Part shown: piece by piece, positions 1-9,303 of the stretch
Position numbering within the stretch: position 1 is the first letter of the stretch
Layout of the letters: every line of letters begins with the position of its first letter
NCBI RefSeq assembly: GCF_900102965.1
Contig: NZ_FNGM01000020.1
Location: 53,271 to 117,270, forward strand
Direction: 5' to 3'
DNA: 64,000 nucleotides
DNA from: Paenibacillus jilunlii
GTDB lineage: Bacteria; Bacillota; Bacilli; Paenibacillales; Paenibacillaceae
Program-made: the position numbers and the translations under genes
The notes under the pieces: generated by a model
Seen by the model: only the letters and a program-made list of their open reading frames with translations
What the model was told of the DNA's origin: nothing
Database searches by the model: none

Positions 1-964
1 TGTTTGCTCTAAGACTGAAAATGTCCCTTTCCTTCAAATTATTTCTGATGTGATCTAAAAGATCGCAATCTGATAACCCGGGGAGCCTGTCATTAGAGAA
101 ATAAAAATCTTTCTTCACTTCAAATACAAAATAATCCGGCGAGAAGAACCGGTATTCCATCAGTTGATCCAATTGAATCAAAGCAGCGGAAAGATCCTGC
201 AGCATCGTGAATTCATCATTGATCGCGAGATAGCAGTGTACTTTATACTTATCTAGTATGCTATCATGCAAAAACGTGCCTAAATCACGGAAAGAACAGG
301 GGGAACCTGCCGGCAGACGGGGAAATAACAGCAAGCTCTGACAGCCATTCAAATTCACATAATCAACAGGGTCCTCTAGTAAAGACAAGATAAACTCCTC
401 AAACTCCGGTCCGGCATTTTCAAAAAAGTTCTTGTCAAATTCCAGCAAAAGCATTCCATGATAATGATTGGGAAGCTCAAATGAGATTTCCTTCATAGAA
501 GGAGGTATCCCCAGGCCATTAACAAGATTAAACAGCACATGCTTTTTGACATACTCAAGTTTAATTTGCGAAGCGATGTTTTCCTGTTCCTGATCTGTGA
601 GCTGAGCAATTACCTTTTGCATCGTATTCCGGAAAGCTTCAACATTGATCGGCTTGAGAAGATATTCAGAAACACCAAGGGAGATGGCGGTTTTTGCATA
701 TTCAAATTCAGCGAATCCGCTGAAAAGAATAACCTTTAATTTGGGGTTACGGTTTAAAGCTTCTGTTGTAAGCTGCAATCCATCCATTATGGGCATCCGG
801 ACATCCGTAAAGAGGATATCGACAGGATTCTGCTCCAGATACTCAAGCGCCTTCCGGCCGTTTTCGGCCGTCCCGATATGGAGGACAAACCCCAGTTCAT
901 GAATGAGAAATTCAATGCCTTCCCGTTCTTCCCTCTGGTCATCTGCTATTAGTATAGTTAACAT
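1..964 (-). CDS. Response regulator, YesN/AraC type (partial, 3' end beyond window)
   Basis: Translation from the ATG at 964 gives a CheY-like receiver domain (residues ~1-120): acidic pair Asp8-Asp9, phosphoacceptor Asp54 in TDVRMP, and conserved Lys104 in YLLKP. About 200 further residues of a variable middle region follow before the frame leaves the window. The expected C-terminal AraC helix-turn-helix and the partner YesM-type kinase would lie to the left and are not visible. A GGAGAGGG-type ribosome-binding site precedes the start. The gene is divergent from the sugar ABC transporter cluster, which it probably controls. In this family, a membrane kinase senses a sugar and the regulator activates the neighbouring transporter; that role is inferred from context. 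Confidence 0.85.
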   Translation of the reverse strand, partial: MLTILIADDQREEREGIEFLIHELGFVLHIGTAENGRKALEYLEQNPVDILFTDVRMPIMDGLQLTTEALNRNPKLKVILFSGFAEFEYAKTAISLGVSEYLLKPINVEAFRNTMQKVIAQLTDQEQENIASQIKLEYVKKHVLFNLVNGLGIPPSMKEISFELPNHYHGMLLLEFDKNFFENAGPEFEEFILSLLEDPVDYVNLNGCQSLLLFPRLPAGSPCSFRDLGTFLHDSILDKYKVHCYLAINDEFTMLQDLSAALIQLDQLMEYRFFSPDYFVFEVKKDFYFSNDRLPGLSDCDLLDHIRNNLKERDIFSLRAN

Positions 965-1046
965 CCCGGCCGCCCTCTCCATGCGCGTAATCCATTTGTT
1001 CCTATTCATGTATATTGTACCATGTTTTAATTGAGCTTTTCAGCAA

Positions 1047-1060
1047 GCAAAACGCTTTGC
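1047..1060. promoter_or_regulatory. cre / LacI-family operator-like dyad
   Basis: The 14-bp sequence GCAAAACGCTTTGC is an imperfect palindrome centred on CG. This is the architecture of CcpA cre sites and LacI/GalR operators. It sits between the divergent response regulator and solute-binding protein genes, about 45 bp upstream of the best candidate promoter of the transporter. Carbon catabolite control would fit the sugar-uptake function. The match is by eye and the regulator is not known. Confidence 0.4.
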
Positions 1061-1103
1061 ATCAAGTATGTTATTTATTTGTGTAAAACGTAATTTATTT
1101 GTA

Positions 1104-1133
1104 TTTACGCTCAAAAGTAAAGGGTTCTACAAT
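1104..1133 (+). promoter_or_regulatory. Candidate sigma-A promoter of the sugar ABC operon
   Basis: TTTACG (1104-1109) and TACAAT (1128-1133) are separated by 18 bp and lie about 100 bp upstream of the solute-binding protein start. The -35 box is moderate and the -10 box is good. It is the best-spaced pair in the 267-bp divergent intergenic region. Confidence 0.4.
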
Positions 1134-1231
1134 AAAGAAGCCAAATTAATTCTGGATTCCAAGCAAGCCGGCGCTTTGAATCCGTTATCTTAAGCACATT
1201 GACTCAACGTATCTATTAAGGGGGTTTTTGT

Positions 1232-2950
1232 ATGTCATCCAAGCTCACAAAATCTTGCTCTATTTTATTGACAGCGCTTTTAGCCGTTTCAGTCGCAGGC
1301 TGCCAAAGTTCCAATAATTCCAATGATTCGGCTAAAAGCCCTGCGGCAAATTCCAATGATCCAGCGTGGAAGGAAGCCCAGACGACTCCTTATACCCCGT
1401 ATCCTGAAACCGTTACCTACTCCATTGGACAGGTAGCCTCCAACTTCTCCGCGCTTGCGGGAACGCCGTATGAAAAGGATAATGCAACCGATAATGTGTG
1501 GACCAGATATTTCAAAGAAAAACTCAACGTGCAAAACAAAGTTGCATTTGAAGCAAATGACGGCACGGACTATAACCAAAAGGTTTCAATGGCCATTGTA
1601 GGCGGTACGATTCCTGATATCATGGTTGTTCCTGACCTCTCTACTCTGCAGCAGCTTTATGAAAACGATCTTATTGCGGATATGACAGATGCTTATAATC
1701 AATGTGCCAGCGACCAAATTAAGGAGATTTACGACTCCTATAAGGGCCGTGTGCTGGACACCGCAAGGTTCGACGGAAAACTGATGGCGCTGCCGACTAC
1801 GGAAATTTCACACGGCCCGGGGGTGCTTTGGCTGCGCAAAGACTGGATGGATAAACTGGGACTTGCAGATCCCAAAACGATGGAGGATGTAGAGAACATC
1901 ATCACCCAGTTCGTTGAAAAAGACCCTGGCGGCAATGGAGCGGGAAACACGGTCGGTCTTGTGGTCGACAATGAAAATACCGCTGGTGTTTCCGGCGGCC
2001 AGTATGAACTGAACAACATCTTTACGCTGTATGGCGCATTCCCGAAACAATGGATGGATGATGGAAGCGGCAAGGCAGTGTATGGTTCCGTGCAGCCCGA
2101 AATGAAGCCGGCCCTTGCAAAGCTGGCGGATATGTACAAAAAAGGCTTGATCGACCGGCAGTTTGCCGTACGCACAGCCGATGACCGGAAGGCGCTGCTT
2201 ACCAGCGGAAAGAGCGGATCGTTCATGGACAATTGGTGGGGAAGCTGGACAGTAGCGGATTCAATTAAACTGAATCCAAAGGCCAAGTGGGCTTCTTATG
2301 TGGCTCCGCAGTCGGAGGATGGTTCTGTGACGATGTTCACCGGCAATCCTTCAAGCAGTTACCTTGTGGTCCGGAAAGGGTTCGAGCATCCGGAAGCCGC
2401 TATAAAAATCGCCAGCCTTCAGTTTGATTATCAGCGCTATCAGGAAAAAGATGAAGCGGTCTTAAAGAAATTTGAGGATTACGCCAGCCTTAACGTTGGG
2501 GGATCTCCGATTGCTATCAATATCGATTACTATGATGCATTTTACCGTAATGTCGGAATTATGGAAGAGGCGCTGAAAACAGGGGACAGCAGCAAACTGC
2601 TCACCAGCAACGATAGAAACGCCTATCGCTCCTACAAGAAGTATCTGGATAACGTAAAAAACGGGGAGAAACTGGATTCGAATGGATGGGCTGGTTATAC
2701 TTCGAGCATCACGACGGCCAACCTGGTCAAGAATTCAAAGATCAAGGAAGTGAACCCTGTATTTTTTGGAACGACGCCTTCCATGGCACTGAAGTGGCCG
2801 ACGCTTACGAAAATGGAGCTGGAAATGTTCCTGAAGATCATTACCGGAGAGCAATCTCCTGACGCTTTTGATAGCTTTGTCAGCAGTTGGAAAAAAACAG
2901 GCGGCGATACGATTACGGACGAAGTCAATAAAGAAATCACCTCCAAATGA
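1232..2950 (+). CDS. ABC transporter extracellular solute-binding lipoprotein (family 1, LplA/YtcQ-like)
   Basis: A 572-residue secreted lipoprotein. The signal peptide has a hydrophobic core at residues 10-22 and a lipobox VAGC with Cys24 as the lipidated residue. A Ser/Asn/Ala-rich linker precedes the mature domain. The length (~570) matches the large sugar-binding proteins found with LplB/LplC-type permeases in Paenibacillus, which deliver oligosaccharides or polysaccharide fragments. It is the first gene of an apparent operon with two permeases and a glucosidase; the ATPase is not encoded here, as usual for this class, which shares an MsmK-like ATPase. The ligand is not predictable from sequence, but the GH133-like neighbour suggests an alpha-glucan or related oligosaccharide. 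Confidence 0.9.
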   Translation: MSSKLTKSCSILLTALLAVSVAGCQSSNNSNDSAKSPAANSNDPAWKEAQTTPYTPYPETVTYSIGQVASNFSALAGTPYEKDNATDNVWTRYFKEKLNVQNKVAFEANDGTDYNQKVSMAIVGGTIPDIMVVPDLSTLQQLYENDLIADMTDAYNQCASDQIKEIYDSYKGRVLDTARFDGKLMALPTTEISHGPGVLWLRKDWMDKLGLADPKTMEDVENIITQFVEKDPGGNGAGNTVGLVVDNENTAGVSGGQYELNNIFTLYGAFPKQWMDDGSGKAVYGSVQPEMKPALAKLADMYKKGLIDRQFAVRTADDRKALLTSGKSGSFMDNWWGSWTVADSIKLNPKAKWASYVAPQSEDGSVTMFTGNPSSSYLVVRKGFEHPEAAIKIASLQFDYQRYQEKDEAVLKKFEDYASLNVGGSPIAINIDYYDAFYRNVGIMEEALKTGDSSKLLTSNDRNAYRSYKKYLDNVKNGEKLDSNGWAGYTSSITTANLVKNSKIKEVNPVFFGTTPSMALKWPTLTKMELEMFLKIITGEQSPDAFDSFVSSWKKTGGDTITDEVNKEITSK

Positions 2951-2969
2951 TAGAAAGAGATGATTCTAA

Positions 2970-3860
2970 ATGAACAATAAAAAAGATCAGGCGGCGTTCC
3001 ACCTTATGCTTGCACCAAGTATAATTTTCCTGATTATCTTCTCGTTTATCCCAATGTTCGGTATCGTGATGGCTTTCCAAAATTACATTCCCGCTAAAGG
3101 GATGAGCGGATCGGCGTGGGTGGGACTTGATAATTTCAAATTTATGTTTCAAATTCCCGACAGTAAGCAAATATTAATCAATACTATAGTCATTGCCTTG
3201 TGGAAAATTATAGTAGGTACTTTCGTTTCCATTGTGTTCGCCCTGCTGTTAAACGAAATCCGTGTACGATTTGTCAAAAAGTTCATGCAGACTGTTGTTT
3301 ATCTGCCGAATTTTCTGTCATGGGCCGTACTGGCTACTGTCGTAATGAATATTTTTTCTTACGAAGGTCCGGTTAACGCATTTCTGGGATGGTTTGGCAT
3401 TGATCCGGTTTTGTTTATGGCCAGTAACCACTGGTTCAGACCTATGCTGGTATTAACAGATGTCTGGAAAGGTTTCGGATATGGCTCTATCATCTATCTG
3501 GCCTCCCTGACGGCCATTGATCCGGGACTTTATGAAGCGTCATCCATTGACGGCGCCAACCGGTTTAAACAGCTGTGGTATGTCACGCTGCCCGGCCTGA
3601 TGCCTACCATCCTGCTGGTTACCACTTTAAATCTGCCCAACGTGCTCAATGCCGGGTTTGACCAGATTTTCAATCTTTACAACCCGTTGGTTTACGCAAC
3701 GTCCGATATTATTGACACCTATGTATACCGGGTGGGCCTGGTGCAGAGACAATACAGCCTGGGAACAGCGATAGGGCTCCTGCGGTCGGTTGTCGGAATT
3801 GTTCTCATCCTATCCGCCAATAAACTGGCACAGAAGCTTACTGATTACAGAATCTTCTGA
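2970..3860 (+). CDS. ABC sugar transporter permease, LplB-like
   Basis: A 296-residue inner-membrane permease of the binding-protein-dependent transport family with about six transmembrane helices. The cytoplasmic EAA loop, which contacts the ATPase, is visible at residues ~189-209 (EASSIDGANRFKQLW...). It follows the solute-binding protein gene by 19 bp, with a GAAAGAGATG ribosome-binding region, so it is almost certainly cotranscribed. It is expected to pair with the next gene as a heterodimeric channel. Confidence 0.92.
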   Translation: MNNKKDQAAFHLMLAPSIIFLIIFSFIPMFGIVMAFQNYIPAKGMSGSAWVGLDNFKFMFQIPDSKQILINTIVIALWKIIVGTFVSIVFALLLNEIRVRFVKKFMQTVVYLPNFLSWAVLATVVMNIFSYEGPVNAFLGWFGIDPVLFMASNHWFRPMLVLTDVWKGFGYGSIIYLASLTAIDPGLYEASSIDGANRFKQLWYVTLPGLMPTILLVTTLNLPNVLNAGFDQIFNLYNPLVYATSDIIDTYVYRVGLVQRQYSLGTAIGLLRSVVGIVLILSANKLAQKLTDYRIF

Positions 3861-3877
3861 ACAAGGAGGTGTTATTC

Positions 3878-4756
3878 ATTATCACTCATTCCATCAAAAG
3901 CCGAATTGCGGATACTATAATCTGGATATTTGTATTGGCTTTTACTTTATCCTGCCTTATACCCTTAATTAATCTGGTTGCCATTTCTTTCAGTGACAAC
4001 GCGGCGGCTTCCGCAAATATGGTAAGTATTTTCCCGGTTAATTTTACGTTAAGCTCCTATGAAAAGTTGTTGTCGGACTCCCAGTTCTGGCGCTCCTTTA
4101 TGATCTCGGTGGAACGGGTTGTCCTTGGTCTGATCGTCAATATGATGCTGATGATTCTTGCTGCTTATCCGTTATCCAAAAGCTCAAAGCAATTCCGCGC
4201 ACAGAAGGTGTATATGAATATTGTAATTTTCGCCATGCTGTTTTCCGGTGGTCTCATTCCAACCTTTATGGTTGTCAAACAGCTTCATCTTCTGGATTCC
4301 ATCTGGGCTTTGATTCTGCCGGGAGCTGTGCCGATTGCCAATGTCATTCTGCTGATGAATGCGTTCCGTGCCGTACCGAAATCTCTGGAAGAGGCCGCAA
4401 CCATTGACGGGGCTTCGCAGTGGAGAATTCTCTCAACGATATATGTGCCTGTAGTGCTGCCTACACTTGCTACTGTATTGTTGTTTACGATTGTCGGACA
4501 TTGGAATGATTACTTCAGCGCTTTGGTGTATATTAACAAGACATCCAATTATCCTTTGCAGACTTATATCCAGCAGCTTAGCGTGGACGTACAGAATATA
4601 ACTGATCCTCAAAAGCTCATAGAATATTCCAAGATTTCGAACCGGACGCTGAATGCTGCCAAAATCGTTATCTCCACATTGCCATTACTCCTGATCTATC
4701 CTTTTATGCAAAAATACTTTGTTACAGGAATCGTGGTGGGTTCTGTTAAGGAGTAA
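3878..4756 (+). CDS. ABC sugar transporter permease, LplC/YtcP-like; probable non-ATG start
   Basis: A ~290-residue permease with six predicted helices and an EAA loop near residue 175 (EEAATIDGASQWRIL). The longest frame begins at a GTG (3869), but this GTG overlaps the strong ribosome-binding site AAGGAGG at 3863-3869 and so cannot be served by it. No in-frame ATG occurs until about residue 50, inside the conserved region. The codon at ideal spacing (8 nt) is ATT at 3878, which I take as the start; an ATC follows it. The gene begins 17 bp after the previous permease and may also be translationally coupled. Function as second half of the sugar channel is well supported; the exact start is not. 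Confidence 0.85.
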   Translation: MITHSIKSRIADTIIWIFVLAFTLSCLIPLINLVAISFSDNAAASANMVSIFPVNFTLSSYEKLLSDSQFWRSFMISVERVVLGLIVNMMLMILAAYPLSKSSKQFRAQKVYMNIVIFAMLFSGGLIPTFMVVKQLHLLDSIWALILPGAVPIANVILLMNAFRAVPKSLEEAATIDGASQWRILSTIYVPVVLPTLATVLLFTIVGHWNDYFSALVYINKTSNYPLQTYIQQLSVDVQNITDPQKLIEYSKISNRTLNAAKIVISTLPLLLIYPFMQKYFVTGIVVGSVKE

Positions 4757-4790
4757 TGAATACAATTTTACTTTGGGAGGGTAAGCAATA

Positions 4791-7037
4791 GTGAACTTAT
4801 CAACAAATACCGCTGAGCAAACATCCGGTATTCTGGATGAAATGAAGATATACGTTTCCCGCGAAGAGAATCGTGGAATTTCCTTTACCAATAAGGAGGC
4901 CGCTTATTATTATACTCAATCACATCTAAACGATCATGTGGAGCATGCTTATTTTGAGGGATTGAACATCTCGAAAAGCAGAATTTTTAGCGGTTACACT
5001 TTAATTGCAGATCAACGGAAACTGGATAATCAAGAAGCTGAAGTCTGTGTGTACCCCTATAAAATGGTGCGTAGGCATGCAAGTCTGACAGAAGAGCTGT
5101 GGATGTTTGACTATAAAAATGTGCTGGAGATCAGTCTCACCGGTGCCCAAAAAACCATTGGGATTGAATTGTTGGGAGAACAGCTGAACCCGCTGAGCCC
5201 ACGGGACGGCATCGCTTTTTTCAAGTCAATAGAAGGCGGATGGGTTATTGCTGTAGGTGCAGCAAGCAGCCAGCCGGTGGAAGTTAAGAACCATATCGTT
5301 TATTCCGGAGCCAACGCCGGAGGCTTTTATATCGCCGTGGGCAAAACGGCTGCCGAAGCGGCAGATATGATTCATGATACGAGACGGGATGTCATCCCTA
5401 TGAAGCACGAACGAATGAAGCGTATGGAGGATTTTTTGCAGAAGAATGTATACATCGCCAGCAGCAGTGATTCGCTCGCCTTGTCTTTGAATTGGTTAAA
5501 CATAACGATGGACCAGTTGGTGACCAGACAGCAAGGCGACGGGATCTATGCCGGCCTCCCCTGGTTTAATGAATATTGGGGAAGAGACCAATTCATCGCG
5601 CTTCCGGGAGCCGTACTGGTAACCGGGCAATTCGAAACGGCTAAGAATATATTGCTTTCCTTTGCGAAATTTCAGAACACCGATGCGGCTTCCAAATACT
5701 TCGGCAGGGTGCCCAATATTCTTGCCTTAAAAAATGTAGACTATCATACAACCGACGGAACACCGCGGTTTATCATCCAGTTACAGGATTATGTTAAATA
5801 TTCGGGGGATACGGCGATCATCACAGAGCTTTATCCGGCGGTACAAAACAGTATAGAAGGCTCTATTAAGCATTGGGTGGACGATAGAGGCTACCTTATG
5901 CATGATGATAACGAAACCTGGATGGATGCCCGGGATGCCAATCTGGCGTCCTACTCTCCCAGAGACACCCGGGCCAATGACATTCAAGCGCTTTGGTACA
6001 GCCAGCTCCAGGCCGGGGTATACTTCGCTGAGTACATGGACGACAGCGGCAGCGCAAAGAAATGGAGCCATATCGCCGACAAACTCAAAAGAAACTTTGC
6101 AGCGGATTTCAGGGATCAGGCGCACCCCTATCTGGCTGACCGGCTGAACTCGGAGGATGAGCCGGAATTCTCCCTGCGGCCAAACCAATTGTTTGCCTTG
6201 GACATGATTGAAGATGATTCCTTCAAATGTGAAGTGATCCGGACAGCATGGGAAAAGCTCGTATATCCATGGGGAGTTGCTTCATTGGAGCAAAAACATC
6301 CGTTTTTCCATCCATTTCACTTAACCAGCCTTTACCATAAAGATGAAGCTTACCACAATGGTACGGTCTGGCTCTGGTTAAACGGTATAGCCATGCAGCG
6401 TATGATCGAGGCCGGGCAGGAAGAAACTGCTTATCAACTTTTCAAGAATATGAACTGGCAAGCGCTGAACCTGGGGGTAGTCGGGGGACTGAGCGAGAAT
6501 ATGGATGCTTATCCGCAGGAAGGCCAGCGCTGGGCCAAACTTACGGGAGCATACCTGCAAGCGTGGTCCAATGCCGAGCAGCTGCGTGTGTGGTATCAAT
6601 ATTTCCTGGGGTTCCGGCCGGATATGATTAATCAGACGCTTACGCTTGCGCCCCGGATTCCCGGGGAGATCGGGGATTTACAGGCCCGCGTTAAGATTGG
6701 AAGTGGTACCATTGACTTAACCTATACAGCTGCAGCTGCAACAGAACAAACGTATCTTTACGGGTTTAAGGGAATCGGACTCACGGCAGTTATTGATATA
6801 TCTCCTTTTAAGGTCCTGCAAATTGAAGTGGAGAATGATTGCGAACTGAAAATCACCCGGACAGAACTTGAATTGACGGCTACCCTTAGCGATAAAGCCG
6901 GCATTACTGCCAAAGAGATTATAGTGTCCCGGCTGCCGCTGCGTGAAGAACAGCAATTGAATGTAAATCAAGTGTTTAAGAATGTTAAGTTTGCAGAGCC
7001 AATGGATTTGGAGAATCACTCTGTTATGAAGCGCTAA
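4791..7037 (+). CDS. Glycogen-debranching-enzyme-like glucosidase (GDE_C / GH133-type)
   Basis: A 748-residue cytoplasmic protein starting at GTG 4791 behind a GGGAGGG ribosome-binding site. Residues ~1-210 form a beta-rich N-terminal domain. Residues ~220-640 carry the (alpha/alpha)6 barrel of the amylo-alpha-1,6-glucosidase C-terminal domain family, with the hallmark YWGRDQFIALPG at ~262-273 and ETWMDA at 375-380, which holds the acidic catalytic candidates. There is no signal peptide. Position directly after the two permeases suggests it hydrolyses the imported oligosaccharide. Substrate specificity (alpha-1,6 glucan or another sugar) is inference; bacterial members of the family often act on substrates other than glycogen. 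Confidence 0.85.
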   Translation: MNLSTNTAEQTSGILDEMKIYVSREENRGISFTNKEAAYYYTQSHLNDHVEHAYFEGLNISKSRIFSGYTLIADQRKLDNQEAEVCVYPYKMVRRHASLTEELWMFDYKNVLEISLTGAQKTIGIELLGEQLNPLSPRDGIAFFKSIEGGWVIAVGAASSQPVEVKNHIVYSGANAGGFYIAVGKTAAEAADMIHDTRRDVIPMKHERMKRMEDFLQKNVYIASSSDSLALSLNWLNITMDQLVTRQQGDGIYAGLPWFNEYWGRDQFIALPGAVLVTGQFETAKNILLSFAKFQNTDAASKYFGRVPNILALKNVDYHTTDGTPRFIIQLQDYVKYSGDTAIITELYPAVQNSIEGSIKHWVDDRGYLMHDDNETWMDARDANLASYSPRDTRANDIQALWYSQLQAGVYFAEYMDDSGSAKKWSHIADKLKRNFAADFRDQAHPYLADRLNSEDEPEFSLRPNQLFALDMIEDDSFKCEVIRTAWEKLVYPWGVASLEQKHPFFHPFHLTSLYHKDEAYHNGTVWLWLNGIAMQRMIEAGQEETAYQLFKNMNWQALNLGVVGGLSENMDAYPQEGQRWAKLTGAYLQAWSNAEQLRVWYQYFLGFRPDMINQTLTLAPRIPGEIGDLQARVKIGSGTIDLTYTAAAATEQTYLYGFKGIGLTAVIDISPFKVLQIEVENDCELKITRTELELTATLSDKAGITAKEIIVSRLPLREEQQLNVNQVFKNVKFAEPMDLENHSVMKR

Positions 7038-7118
7038 GAATTCGATATGGAAAACATAAGCCGCTGTTCCCGTACATAGAATGAACTGTTGAAGATCTAT
7101 GACGGGAGGATTGCAGGT

Positions 7119-8297
7119 ATGCCGGATTTATACGGGCAAGCGCTGCCCGCGCGTATTCTCGAAGAAATTGCATTCTGGAAAAAACAGGAGCAGGAGCATA
7201 CGGAAGTCATCAAGGGGGTTGTACCTCAGCTAGAGAAGCCTTTTGTGAAGCTGCTGGACGAATGGGCTGTTGTTTTTGAGGCCACCGGAGCAGCAACACG
7301 CCAGCTGATGGAGGCTTCCCGCGCCTCCAGCCCCGCAGAGCTGGCCGCTGGAACAGAACAGCTTCTCCAGGTGGCCTGCTCCCAGTCCCGCGAGTTTATC
7401 CGGCAGCAGCATGCCCTGATGGAGGGAAGCGCTGCTGTAAAAGCCCAGCCGCTGGCTGGAACTGTGCTGCTGCATATCATCCGGGAGTCAGAGTATGTCG
7501 AGGCTCTTCTGAACACCCTGTCCGTACCCGGTATTGCTCCCGGATGGACGCGGGAATCAGCAGCACCGCTGCCGGAAAGGTCTGAGGGACTTTATGACAG
7601 GGACGGCGAGGCCGGATATGAACCGCCGGCTTCAATTGCTTCTCCGCTCTCCGGACACCGGGAGCCCGGAACGGTTCCGATAGGAGGCCATACTCTGCCG
7701 CCCCTTCCCTACGCCTATAATGCGCTGGAGCCCTACATCGACGAAAAAACAATGCGCATTCATCATGACAAGCATCATCAAAGCTACGTAGACGGGCTGA
7801 ACAAAGCGGAGAACAAGCTGGCCGAAGCCCGGAAAACCAAGGATTTTGATCTGGTAAAGCATTGGGAGCGGGAGCTTGCCTTCAACGGGGCCGGCCATTA
7901 TCTGCATACCATCTTCTGGAACGTCATGTCCCCACAGGGCGGGGGCCGTCCGACAGGCGCGCTGCTGGATGCCATAGAGCACAGCTTCGGCAGCTACGAT
8001 GCCTTTAAGGAACAGTTCACGGAAGCAGCCAACAAGGTGGAAGGCGGGGGCTGGGCGATTCTGGTCTGGAGTCCCCGCAGCCGCCGGCTGGAAATCCTGA
8101 CAGCGGAGAAGCATCAAAATCTCTCCCAATGGGATGCCGTTCCCCTGCTGGCTCTCGATGTATGGGAACACGCATATTATCTTAAGCATCAGAATAACCG
8201 CGCGGATTACATCAAGGACTGGTGGAAGGTTGTACATTGGCCTTATGTCTCCGAGCGCTTCAATGCCGCCCGGAAGCTGGTCTGGCAGCCCTTCTGA
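7119..8297 (+). CDS. Two-domain Fe/Mn superoxide dismutase with N-terminal helical domain
   Basis: The ATG at 7119 follows GGGAGG with 9-nt spacing and is preferred over an upstream TTG at 7089; this gives 392 residues. Residues ~1-145 are an all-helical domain (EEIAFWKKQEQEHTEVI... pattern) resembling the DUF2935-type metal-binding helical bundles. A Pro/Gly/Ser-rich linker (~145-185) leads to a full Fe/Mn-SOD domain. There the ligands are seen in MRIHHDKHHQSY, GHYLHTIFWN and LDVWEHAYYL (two His, one Asp, one His), with the MSPQGGG loop. The enzyme converts superoxide to peroxide and oxygen. It lacks a signal peptide. A second, standard sodA lies about 4 kb downstream. The role of the N-terminal domain is unknown to me. 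Confidence 0.88.
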   Translation: MPDLYGQALPARILEEIAFWKKQEQEHTEVIKGVVPQLEKPFVKLLDEWAVVFEATGAATRQLMEASRASSPAELAAGTEQLLQVACSQSREFIRQQHALMEGSAAVKAQPLAGTVLLHIIRESEYVEALLNTLSVPGIAPGWTRESAAPLPERSEGLYDRDGEAGYEPPASIASPLSGHREPGTVPIGGHTLPPLPYAYNALEPYIDEKTMRIHHDKHHQSYVDGLNKAENKLAEARKTKDFDLVKHWERELAFNGAGHYLHTIFWNVMSPQGGGRPTGALLDAIEHSFGSYDAFKEQFTEAANKVEGGGWAILVWSPRSRRLEILTAEKHQNLSQWDAVPLLALDVWEHAYYLKHQNNRADYIKDWWKVVHWPYVSERFNAARKLVWQPF

Positions 8298-8332
8298 CAG
8301 CGGGGGCAGCAGCCTTTCCGGCAGGCAAAGTT

Positions 8333-8374
8333 AAAGAGCCCTTCCGTCACTTCACAGTGCCGGAAGGGCTCTTT
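8333..8374. terminator. Bidirectional terminator between SOD gene and folE
   Basis: A perfect 14-bp stem (8333-8346 with 8361-8374) encloses a 14-nt loop. It has A-rich and T-rich outer ends on both strands and lies between two convergent genes. Confidence 0.85.
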
Positions 8375-8407
8375 ACCGTATACAGAAACGGGGCAAGCCC
8401 CTGTCTT

Positions 8408-9001
8408 CTATTCTTTGATTAAGGCCAGAAACTCCGCCCGTGCAGCAGCATCCTCACGGAAAGTCCCACGCGTTGCCATGGTTACCGTCTTGCTGCCGGG
8501 CTTCTTCACCCCGCGGGCACACATGCACAGGTGTTCTCCTTCCACAACAACCATCACACCATGAGGATTCAGGACCTCTGTCATAATATCGGCAATCTGC
8601 GCCGTAATGCGTTCCTGCACCTGCAGGCGCCGGCTGACAGCCTCCACAAGGCGGGCCAGCTTGCTAAGCCCGGCAATCCGTCCGCTGGGAATATATCCGA
8701 TATGCACTTTGCCAAAGAAAGGGGCCATGTGATGCTCGCACTGGCTATAATAGACAATATCCTTTACGATCACCAGCTCTTCGTGAGACTCATCAAAGGT
8801 CACACCAAGCGCCTCACGGGGATCAACCGAATACCCGCCGAAGATCTCCTCGTACATCCGTGTAACTCTGGCCGGTGTTTCCAGCAGCCCTTCACGGCCG
8901 GGATCCTCCCCGATTAATTCCAGTATTTTCTCCACATGGTACTCGATTTGTTCCCGGTTTGCAGCAACCTTGCCGTTCATATAATCCTTGACGCCCCCCA
9001 T
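8408..9001 (-). CDS. folE: GTP cyclohydrolase I
   Basis: A 197-residue homodecameric cytosolic enzyme converting GTP to 7,8-dihydroneopterin triphosphate, the first step of folate and other pterin synthesis. The zinc ligands are Cys88 (QCEHHMAPF), His91 and Cys159 (EHLCMCARG). The signature GVKKPGSKTVTMATRG closes the active site. The length is typical. The ATG at 9001 follows GGGAGG. It is apparently monocistronic, with a convergent terminator downstream, and no other folate gene is nearby. Confidence 0.97.
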   Translation of the reverse strand: MGGVKDYMNGKVAANREQIEYHVEKILELIGEDPGREGLLETPARVTRMYEEIFGGYSVDPREALGVTFDESHEELVIVKDIVYYSQCEHHMAPFFGKVHIGYIPSGRIAGLSKLARLVEAVSRRLQVQERITAQIADIMTEVLNPHGVMVVVEGEHLCMCARGVKKPGSKTVTMATRGTFREDAAARAEFLALIKE

Positions 9002-9051
9002 GAAGCCTCCCCCTTCCGTACCCGTATCTATTTCCGTTTATCCGGGACCGG

Positions 9052-9303
9052 TTACTTGCCTTTGCGGCCTTGTCTTTTTCCTGCCGCTGGTGCGCGTCCC
9101 GGCTGATTGCCGTTCTTCATCATCTGCTGGGCACGCTGCATCTGTTTGCTGTTCAGGTTATAACCCATCTGTTTCGCTACCTTCTGCAGCATTTCCGGAT
9201 CATTCTGCATCGTTGTCATTTGTCTCCGCAGATAATACACTCCAATGAAGAATCCGCCGATCAGACCTACGACAAGCGTTATAATTGGCAAAGCAATGTT
9301 CAT
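9052..9303 (-). CDS. YneF-family small membrane protein (UPF0154)
   Basis: An 83-residue protein with one N-terminal transmembrane helix (residues ~4-26) rich in Gly/Val/Ile, followed by the conserved YNLNSKQMQRAQQMM-type segment that marks the YneF family. A basic, Lys/Arg/Gly-rich tail ends the protein. The function of the family is not established. It lies 50 bp upstream of folE on the same strand. Confidence 0.85.
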   Translation of the reverse strand: MNIALPIITLVVGLIGGFFIGVYYLRRQMTTMQNDPEMLQKVAKQMGYNLNSKQMQRAQQMMKNGNQPGRAPAAGKRQGRKGK

